64,000 bases of DNA from JBBRSD01 sp038245725. Its GTDB lineage: Bacteria; Actinomycetota; Coriobacteriia; Anaerosomatales; JAAXUF01. The stretch lies in contig JBBRSD010000006.1 of NCBI GenBank assembly GCA_038245725.1, positions 117,276 through 181,275 on the forward strand, in the 5' to 3' direction. Positions 57,719 to 64,000 of this stretch are shown here, in pieces (the first letter of the stretch is position 1; each line of letters opens with the position of its first letter). Under the pieces are notes generated by a model that was given only the letters and a program-made list of their open reading frames with translations, was not told where the DNA came from and did no database searches. Made by a program: the position numbers and the translations under genes.

Positions 57719-60157
57719 ATGGCAACGCGATCGAATCACGGCCCGACCGACCCGCACGCAGGGGGCCAGAAGGCGACCTGGAAGCAAAGCGACAAGCATG
57801 CGCTCTCCGCCGAGGAGCTGCGGCTCATCGACGAGTACTGGCGGGCGGCGAACTACCTCTCGGTTGGCCAGATCTACCTGCTCGACAACCCGCTGCTCGA
57901 ACGCCCGCTCACCGCCGACGACATCAAGCCACGGTTGCTTGGCCACTGGGGGACCACGCCCGGTCTCAACTTCATCTACGCGCACCTCAACCGCGTCATC
58001 AAGGCGCGCGATCTCGACATGATCCTTGTGAGCGGCCCCGGCCACGGCGGGCCTGCAATCGTCGCGAACACCTGGCTCGAGGGCTCGTACAGCGAACGCT
58101 ACGCGGACGTCTCGCAAGACGCCGAGGGCATGGCTCGGCTGTTCAAACAGTTCTCGTTTCCCGGAGGGATCCCAAGCCACGTCGCGCCGCAGGTGCCGGG
58201 CTCAATCCACGAGGGCGGCGAGCTGGGCTATTCGCTGTCGCACGCGTTCGGCGCTGCGTTCGACAACCCGGACCTGATCGTCACGTGTGTGGTGGGCGAC
58301 GGCGAAGCCGAGACCGGCGCGCTTGCCACGTCATGGCACTCGAACAAGTTCCTAAACCCCACCTGCGACGGTGCCGTCCTGCCGATTCTGCATCTCAACG
58401 GCTACAAGATCGCCAACCCCGCGCTCCTCGCGCGAATTCCGCAGGAGGACCTCGAGTCGCTGCTGGAAGGGTACGGCTGGCGCCCGTACTTCGTGTGCGG
58501 AGACCAGCCCGGCCCGATGCACCAGGCGATGGCGGCCACGCTCGACCACGTGATCGACGAGATCCGCTCGATCCAGGCCGAGTGTCGGTCGACCGGCGCA
58601 TGCGTCAGCCGACGCTGGCCCATGATCGTGCTGCGGAGCCCCAAGGGATGGACCGGTCCGAAGACCGTCGACGGCCATCAGGTGGAAGGCACGTGGCGCG
58701 CTCATCAAGTGCCGATCGACCACGTCCGCGACGACGCCAAGCACATGCGCCAGCTCGAGAAGTGGCTCTGCAGCTACGACCCGAAGGCGCTCTTCGACGA
58801 GAGCGGCGCTCCGAAGGCGGAGCTGCGCGCGCTCGCGCCCGAGGGTGCACGCCGCCTCGGCGCCAACCCGCACGCGAACGGCGGCCTGCTGCGCCGCGAC
58901 CTCAAGATGCCGGACTTCACCGAGTACGCCGTTGCCGTGCCTGAGCCAGGCCGCACCGTAGCCGAGGCGACGCGCGCCCTCGGCGTGTTCCTGCGCGACG
59001 TGATGGCCGAGAACATGGACAAGTTCCGCGTCTTCGGCCCCGACGAGACCGCGTCGAACCGCCTCGGCGCCATCTTCGAGGCGAGCAAGAAGACGTGGCT
59101 TGCGGAGTACCAGCCCGAAGACGCCGACGGAGGCGAACTCGCCCCGGACGGCCGCGTGATGGAGATGCTCTCCGAGCAGACCTGTCTCGGCTGGCTTGAG
59201 GGCTACACCCTCACCGGCCGCCACGGGCTGTTCAACACGTACGAGGCGTTCGTGCACGTGGTCGACTCGATGTTCAACCAACACGCGAAGTGGCTCGACG
59301 TCAGCAAGAATCTCGTGCCGTGGCGCATGCCGGTCCCCTCGGCGAACTACCTGCTCTCCTCGCACGTGTGGCGCCAGGACCATAACGGCTTCTCGCACCA
59401 GGACCCCGGCTTCATCGATATGGTCGTGAACAAGACCGCCGACGTCATCCGCGTCTACCTTCCGCCCGACGCCAACACCCTGCTCTCGGTCGCCGACCAC
59501 TGTCTGCGCTCGACGGACTTCATCAACGTGATCGTCGCGGGCAAGCAGCCCGCGCTCCAGTTCCTCGACATGGACGCCGCCGAGAAGCACTGCCAGGCGG
59601 GCCTCGGCATCTGGGAGTGGGCGAGCACCGACAAGGGTGGCGAGCCCGACGTGGTCATGGCGTGCGCCGGCGACACGCCCACACTTGAGACGCTCGCCGC
59701 CGTCGAACTGCTTCGCCGAGAAGACCCCGAGCTGAAGATCCGTCTCGTCAACGTCGTCGACCTGATGACACTGCAGCCAGTCGAGGAGCATCCGCACGGG
59801 CTCACCGACAAGGCGTTCGTCGAGCTGTTCACGGCTGACAAACCGATCATCTTCGCCTACCACGGCTACCCTTGGCTCATCCACAGGCTCACGTATCGGC
59901 GGCCCAACCACGCCAACATCCACGTTCGCGGTTACAAGGAAGAAGGCACCACGACCACGCCATTCGACATGGCGGTGCAAAACGATCTCGACCGCTTCCA
60001 CCTCTTTGCCGACGCGGTGCAGCGAGTCCCGAAGCTCCACAACCGCTCGGCGTACGTGAAGCAGTTCGTGCGCGACAAGCTCGTCGACCACCGGCGCTAC
60101 ATCACGACGCGCGGGGAGGACATGCCGGAGATTCGGAACTGGGAGTGGCCGTTCTAG
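57719..60157 (+). CDS. xfp: Xylulose-5-phosphate/fructose-6-phosphate phosphoketolase
   Basis: An 812-residue thiamine-diphosphate enzyme that cleaves sugar phosphates to acetyl-phosphate. Motifs: WRAANYLSVGQIYLLDNPLL, HWGTTPGLNFIYAHLNRVI, VSGPGHGGPAIVANTWLEGS, GGELGYSLSHAFGAAFDNPD, VVGDGEAETGALATSWHSNK (ThDP/Mg site), RSPKGWTGPK, SHQDPGFIDMVVNK and IFAYHGYPWLIHRL. AGAGGTGA supports ATG 57719, 13 bases after ackA; the pair forms an operon. Confidence 0.94.
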   Translation: MATRSNHGPTDPHAGGQKATWKQSDKHALSAEELRLIDEYWRAANYLSVGQIYLLDNPLLERPLTADDIKPRLLGHWGTTPGLNFIYAHLNRVIKARDLDMILVSGPGHGGPAIVANTWLEGSYSERYADVSQDAEGMARLFKQFSFPGGIPSHVAPQVPGSIHEGGELGYSLSHAFGAAFDNPDLIVTCVVGDGEAETGALATSWHSNKFLNPTCDGAVLPILHLNGYKIANPALLARIPQEDLESLLEGYGWRPYFVCGDQPGPMHQAMAATLDHVIDEIRSIQAECRSTGACVSRRWPMIVLRSPKGWTGPKTVDGHQVEGTWRAHQVPIDHVRDDAKHMRQLEKWLCSYDPKALFDESGAPKAELRALAPEGARRLGANPHANGGLLRRDLKMPDFTEYAVAVPEPGRTVAEATRALGVFLRDVMAENMDKFRVFGPDETASNRLGAIFEASKKTWLAEYQPEDADGGELAPDGRVMEMLSEQTCLGWLEGYTLTGRHGLFNTYEAFVHVVDSMFNQHAKWLDVSKNLVPWRMPVPSANYLLSSHVWRQDHNGFSHQDPGFIDMVVNKTADVIRVYLPPDANTLLSVADHCLRSTDFINVIVAGKQPALQFLDMDAAEKHCQAGLGIWEWASTDKGGEPDVVMACAGDTPTLETLAAVELLRREDPELKIRLVNVVDLMTLQPVEEHPHGLTDKAFVELFTADKPIIFAYHGYPWLIHRLTYRRPNHANIHVRGYKEEGTTTTPFDMAVQNDLDRFHLFADAVQRVPKLHNRSAYVKQFVRDKLVDHRRYITTRGEDMPEIRNWEWPF

Positions 60158-60164
60158 GGACGCG

Positions 60165-60701
60165 TCAGTTGCCGGTACTCGGCGCGCCGCCGAAGTCGTT
60201 GATGAGCCACGGCTCAGTAACCGACCCCTGCGTGACGACGAAGTCGGTCGAGCCGGCCGCTTTGCCGACTCCGCGCGAGTAGCTCACGTTGAGCACGACG
60301 AGCTTGTAGGGCTCGCGCCCGAATCGCCGGGCGTAGAGCTCCGCGAATGTACGCTCATCGGCGATGTAGCGGCCCGGGCGCACGACCGCGCTCACCCGAG
60401 CGGCTTTCCACTGGCTCACACTCGCAGCCCATCCGGGCATGCGGGTCTCAGCGCGCCGGTAGCGCGTCATGAGCGCGGCTGCGGCAGTCGCGTCGTGACT
60501 GCGTAGCGCGGCGATGTAGGCGAGGACGGCCTTCTGCGCTCTCGCCGCATCGAGGCGGTCGGCCGGCACCATCGCCGAGACGTGCGCCGGCGTCGTGGTC
60601 GCAGGCGAGGCGGGTGAGGGTCGCGAGCACCCGGCGGCAGCGAGCGCGACGCAGCAGGTGAGCGCGAGCGTCAGCGCACGCAAAGCCCCGCCACCGGTCA
60701 C
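60165..60701 (-). CDS. Lipoprotein of unknown function
   Basis: A 178-residue protein with GTG start after GAGGTGG. The signal peptide ends at the lipobox LAAAGC (Cys at about 25), followed by a Ser/Pro/Thr linker. The folded part (about 45-178) has the NTF2-like pattern of small extracytoplasmic domains: KAVLAYIAALRSHDATAAAALMT, YKLVVLNVSYSRG, STDFVVTQGSVTEPWLINDFGG. It is convergent with xfp, with 7 bases between stops. Confidence 0.65.
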   Translation of the reverse strand: MTGGGALRALTLALTCCVALAAAGCSRPSPASPATTTPAHVSAMVPADRLDAARAQKAVLAYIAALRSHDATAAAALMTRYRRAETRMPGWAASVSQWKAARVSAVVRPGRYIADERTFAELYARRFGREPYKLVVLNVSYSRGVGKAAGSTDFVVTQGSVTEPWLINDFGGAPSTGN

Positions 60702-60744
60702 CCCAACCACCTCGCACGGTAATGCGGGACAACGCCCGCGGCTG

Positions 60745-61023
60745 CTACTCGGGAAGCGCTTCCATCTTGAAGACGACGGGATTGCCGGGGTCGGGGCAGC
60801 AGGCGCTGAACTTCGGCTCGCCGCTCCACGGCATGACGCCGCCGTAGCGGATCGAGACCACGTACGGCTGGATGGCGTTCCATGCAGCCGCGCAGATGCC
60901 CTCGGGGACGATGCCGTCGGTGATCGTCCAGCAGTCGCCGACCTTGTGACCGACGGGGCACTCCCCGCCGATGAGGATCTCGGTGATCTCGAGGCGAACG
61001 GGCAAACCGTTGGAGCCGGCCAT
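60745..61023 (-). CDS. TIGR04076 family protein
   Basis: A 92-residue protein: VRLEITEILIGGECPVGHKVGDCWTI, VPEGICAAAWNAIQPYVVSIRYGG, FSACCPDPGNPVVFKME. The conserved Cys residues (positions of CPVGHKVGD, GICAAAW, ACCPD) and the length fit the TIGR04076 family, widespread in anaerobes and of unknown function; the Cys set suggests metal binding. Confidence 0.75.
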   Translation of the reverse strand: MAGSNGLPVRLEITEILIGGECPVGHKVGDCWTITDGIVPEGICAAAWNAIQPYVVSIRYGGVMPWSGEPKFSACCPDPGNPVVFKMEALPE

Positions 61024-61170
61024 GGGGCCTCCTTGGAAGACGGTCGGACGATAGGTTGCATTGTAGGGCAGCGCAGGACCGGGCAGGGCCGCGCAGACAG
61101 CGCACGCGCAGTCGCGGCTCGCCGCGAAGTTGCAGCTGGCGACCGACGAGCTTCCCCCGCACCGCGTGCG

Positions 61171-63033
61171 CTACGGCAGAGTCGGCGGCTTGTCGCCGTC
61201 TATCTCGAGCGTGATGGTGGCCCCGGGACTGACCTCGGCGCCAGCGTTGGGAAGCTGGTCGGCGACGAGGTTGGTTCCGGTGACGTTGTTGTAGGTAACG
61301 ATGACGTTCAACCCGAGCGCGGTCAGATCCGCGCTGGCGACGTCGGACGCCTTGCCCTTCTCATTGGGAACTTTGACGAGCGGCGGGCCGGTCGAGATGG
61401 TGATTGTGACCGTTGAACCCTTGGGGTAAGCGGCGCCCGTTGACTTGTCTTGTGAGATGACCTTGCCCGAGGGGGTCGACGAGCTCGCGGCATGCGTGAT
61501 CTTCACCTTGAAGCCTGCGTCCTTGAGCCGCTTGGTAGCCGTACTTTGGCTCAGACCCGTAACATCTGGCACGGTCGCCTGTTCGAGGCCGAGCGAGATC
61601 ACGTATGTGACCTCGGATCCTCGCGCAGCCCGCACTTCCTTGGCGGGCGTCTGGCTGATGACGCTGCCAGCAGGAATCTTCGCGTCGTGGGCGGAGGAGA
61701 CCGCATTTCCGCTCAGCCCCGCACGCTGCAGCGCGGCATCGGCCTCCGCTTGCGTCTTGCCCACGATGTCGGGCACGGTGACCAGGTCGGGGCCCTTGCT
61801 GATGACGAGGTCGACTGCAGTGTTCTTCTTGGCAATCGTCCCGGCCGGCGGCGTCTGGCTGATGACCTCGCCCGCGGCGATCTTCGGGTCGAACTGCGAG
61901 CCCACGGCGCCCACCACGAAGTTGTCTTGCTCGAGGGCCGTAGTAGCCGCAGCGCGGTCCATGCTGGTGACATCCGGGATCGCCTTGGACTGCGTACCGA
62001 GCAGTCCCACCCCCCATGCCATGCCGAGGCCGGCGACGATGAGCAACACCGTCAGCAGGACCCACCGCCACACCGGGCTCTTCTTGGGCGCGGGGCTGGG
62101 ACGGCGTCCGGGGGTTTGCGTGTAGGCGCTCACCGTGGGCATCACCGAGGTCTCATCGGCGAGGGCGTAGGCACCAGCGGCGGCGGCGCGCGCGTGACCC
62201 GCTTCCGCGCTCACTGGCTGGCCCTGGACGACGCGGAGGAGGTCGCGGCGCATCTCATCGGCGGTCGTGTAGCGGTCTTCGACGCGCTTGGCCATCGCGC
62301 GAAGGATGATCGCCTCGAGGCCGGGATCGATCTCGGGATTGAGCGCGCTGGGGCGCGGCGCGACCTCGTTGACCTGCTTGAGCGCGACGGCCACAGGGGA
62401 GTCGGCGTCGAACGGCACATTGCCGGTCGACGCCTCGTAGAGCACCACGCCGAGCGAGTACAGGTCGCTCGCGTTGGTGAGCGTCTTGCCCTGCGCCTGC
62501 TCCGGCGAGACGTAGTGAGCCGTGCCGAGAACCGAGCCAGTCTGCGTCATCGTGGAGTTGCCGGCGCGTGCGATGCCGAAGTCCATGACCTTGACGGTGC
62601 CGTCGGGCTGCACCATGACGTTGTGCGGCTTGATGTCGCGGTGAATGATGTCGTATCCGTGGGCAGCGGCAAGCGCCGAGCAGATCTGGATGCCGATCTC
62701 GGCGACTTTGCGTGAGGGCAGCGCGCCCTTTTGCTCGATGATCGACTTGAGGTCGGCGCCGCGAACGTACTCCATGACCATGTAGTAGGTGTCGCCGTCC
62801 TGGCCCCAGTCGTACATGTTCACGATGTTGGGCGAAACGAGGTTGGCTGCGGCTTGCGCCTCCTGGCGGAAGCGATGCGCGAACGCGGGGTCGGCTGCGT
62901 AACGCGGGTGCATCACCTTGACCGCGACGGTTCGGCCCAGCGTCTCGTCGACCGCCTTGTAGACGTCGGCCATCCCGCCGGTACCGATCTTCTCGGTAGC
63001 CCTGTATCTGCGTCCGAAAAACAGCTCTTCCAC
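61171..63033 (-). CDS. pknB: PASTA-domain Ser/Thr protein kinase
   Basis: A 620-residue Hanks-type kinase. The cytoplasmic kinase domain lies at about 10-270: glycine loop GTGGMADVY, K39, HRDIKPHN (131-138), DFG (151-153), the activation loop and SPEQAQGKT. One transmembrane helix lies at about 321-346 (VWRWVLLTVLLIVAGLGMAW). Four extracytoplasmic PASTA repeats follow (starting IPDVTSMDR, VPDIVGKTQ, VPDVTGLSQ, VPNEKGKAS). It senses lipid II or muropeptides and regulates cell-wall growth and division. GGGAG precedes the GTG. The PBP gene lies upstream. Confidence 0.93.
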   Translation of the reverse strand: MEELFFGRRYRATEKIGTGGMADVYKAVDETLGRTVAVKVMHPRYAADPAFAHRFRQEAQAAANLVSPNIVNMYDWGQDGDTYYMVMEYVRGADLKSIIEQKGALPSRKVAEIGIQICSALAAAHGYDIIHRDIKPHNVMVQPDGTVKVMDFGIARAGNSTMTQTGSVLGTAHYVSPEQAQGKTLTNASDLYSLGVVLYEASTGNVPFDADSPVAVALKQVNEVAPRPSALNPEIDPGLEAIILRAMAKRVEDRYTTADEMRRDLLRVVQGQPVSAEAGHARAAAAGAYALADETSVMPTVSAYTQTPGRRPSPAPKKSPVWRWVLLTVLLIVAGLGMAWGVGLLGTQSKAIPDVTSMDRAAATTALEQDNFVVGAVGSQFDPKIAAGEVISQTPPAGTIAKKNTAVDLVISKGPDLVTVPDIVGKTQAEADAALQRAGLSGNAVSSAHDAKIPAGSVISQTPAKEVRAARGSEVTYVISLGLEQATVPDVTGLSQSTATKRLKDAGFKVKITHAASSSTPSGKVISQDKSTGAAYPKGSTVTITISTGPPLVKVPNEKGKASDVASADLTALGLNVIVTYNNVTGTNLVADQLPNAGAEVSPGATITLEIDGDKPPTLP

Positions 63034-63159
63034 GTCGCGCTCCCGTGCTCACTCACCTGCGGGAATGTTTCCCGCTTCCGACATTCTAGCCCACTTCCTC
63101 GAGGTGCCCTCCGAGGAGATACGGGCGTTGACACCGTGTTGCCGCTCGCGCGGCCGTGC

Positions 63160-64000
63160 TCATTTGCTCTTCTGCGCCGCCAGCGCGGCTTCGAGGACGG
63201 GCTTGGCGGCCGGAGCGGCGACCCTTCCGCCCACGCCGCCGCCCTCGATCATGATCGCGATGGCGACCGTGGGTTTCTCGGCGGGGGCGAAGGCGATGAA
63301 CCATGCGTTCGTGGGCAGTCCTTTGCCCACCTCGGCGGTTCCGGTTTTGCCCGCGACATGCACGCCCGAGATGCGCGCCCGCGTGCCCGAGCCGCCGCTG
63401 ACGACCTTCTGCATGATGCCGGCGACCGTCGCGGCGGTGCCTGGATCGGTCGCGACGCTGAGCGTGCCGGGAGTCGTAGAAGCGAGTTCGGTGCCCAGGC
63501 GGTCTCGGATGGAGCCGACCACGTACGGCCGCATGACCGTGCCGCCGTTCGCGATACCCGCCGAGATGAGCGCCATCTGCATGACCGTTGCCTGCGGACC
63601 GGCGGGGCTGGCGTGCTCGCCGACCGGCTGGCCCACGCCCGACCACGCGGTCTCCCACGTCGTCATCTCAGCAGGGTTTGGCATGAGCGACTTCTTCGAG
63701 CCGATCTCGTAGCCGTACGTACGGTCGAAGCCGAAGAGGTCGGCTTGCTTGACGAGCGCCGGCGCGCCGAGCTTGACCGCGAGCTGCGCGTACACCGTGT
63801 TCACCGAGTACATCGTCGCGTGCGTGAGGTCGATCGTGCCGAACGAACCGCTCTCGAAGTTGGTGACCGGCGCGTTGCCGATCTTTAGCGAGCCCGGACC
63901 TGTGAACGTGTCGCTCGGCTTCGCGACGCCGGTGCCGAGCGCGCCGGTGAGCGTGACGACCTTGAAGGTGGAGCCGGGCGGGTAGAGCGCGTTGCGAGCG
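63160..64000 (-). CDS. Class B penicillin-binding protein, transpeptidase part (partial, N-terminus outside window)
   Basis: The frame is open from the window edge (64000) to the stop at 63160 and gives about 279 residues of a transpeptidase domain. ALYPPGSTFKVVT carries the catalytic S-x-x-K, YSVNTVYAQLAVKLG the S-x-N motif and VAGKTGTAEVGK the K-T-G motif. It resembles PbpA/FtsI-like proteins that cross-link peptidoglycan. In Actinobacteria a pbpA gene usually lies directly before pknB, as here, separated by 126 bases. Confidence 0.9.
   Translation of the reverse strand, partial: ARNALYPPGSTFKVVTLTGALGTGVAKPSDTFTGPGSLKIGNAPVTNFESGSFGTIDLTHATMYSVNTVYAQLAVKLGAPALVKQADLFGFDRTYGYEIGSKKSLMPNPAEMTTWETAWSGVGQPVGEHASPAGPQATVMQMALISAGIANGGTVMRPYVVGSIRDRLGTELASTTPGTLSVATDPGTAATVAGIMQKVVSGGSGTRARISGVHVAGKTGTAEVGKGLPTNAWFIAFAPAEKPTVAIAIMIEGGGVGGRVAAPAAKPVLEAALAAQKSK

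Overview
The window comes from a high-GC bacterium. The gene families point to a deep-branching actinobacterium, most plausibly class Coriobacteriia (OPB41/Anaerosomatales-like); this is inferred, since no rRNA or marker set is present. Supporting signs are the phosphoketolase/acetate kinase pair, the PASTA kinase next to a class B penicillin-binding protein, an SLC11-related Mg transporter of the kind known from Eggerthella, and frequent GTG starts. A cbb3-type oxidase indicates respiration with oxygen. A selenocysteine codon and sigma-54-like promoters, if real, imply that SelABCD and RpoN are encoded elsewhere in the genome.

Layout. 1-8.7 kb (+): small envelope proteins, a free-standing cyanophycin-synthetase N-domain, a T-box leader controlling an aminotransferase and D-Ala-D-Ala ligase, YtxH and PRC-barrel proteins, YbaK, a polysaccharide deacetylase and a lipoprotein. 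8.7-13.1 kb (-): an operon preceded by an Mg2+-sensing M-box, encoding an MgtE-like protein, a divergent NRAMP and 5-formyl-THF cyclo-ligase. 13.2-22.2 kb: HAD phosphatase, GNAT, a SsuABC-like transporter, an SbcD/YhaN DNA-repair pair and a phosphoribosyltransferase. 22.3-29 kb (+): the oxidase cluster ccoN, a pentaheme CcoO fusion, small membrane proteins and the CcoI copper ATPase. 30.9-33.7 kb (+): a compact unrecognised redox operon (ATC-hydrolase-like protein, three FMN split-barrel proteins, a membrane protein, a ferredoxin).

33.9-44.9 kb (+) is a thiol/copper region: CcdA, a thioredoxin whose WCxxC motif reads W-UGA-P-S-C followed by a SECIS-like hairpin, five proteins with the same Cys/Met-type cupredoxin domain, a c-type cytochrome, CopZ and CopA. 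Two paralogous small membrane proteins here follow near-perfect sigma-54 sites. 45-53 kb: two stand-alone ECF sigma factors, one sigma/anti-sigma/membrane fusion that shares a promoter motif with a neighbouring secreted protein gene, a second NRAMP with an N-terminal helix-turn-helix, an anti-sigma factor and an ABC-2 exporter. 53.2-56.4 kb (-): tRNA-Arg(CCT), a DUF4143 ATPase with a palindromic operator, a restriction-methylase/ATPase pseudogene and an Imm5-like protein. 56.5-60.2 kb (+): acetate kinase and phosphoketolase. 60.2-64 kb (-): a lipoprotein, a TIGR04076 protein, PknB and a PBP cut by the window end.

How it fits together: cytochrome c maturation (CcdA and an extracytoplasmic selenothioredoxin), copper delivery (CcoI, CopZ/CopA, cupredoxins) and a multiheme oxidase form one functional theme over 22-45 kb. 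The ECF systems next to it probably sense envelope or metal status.
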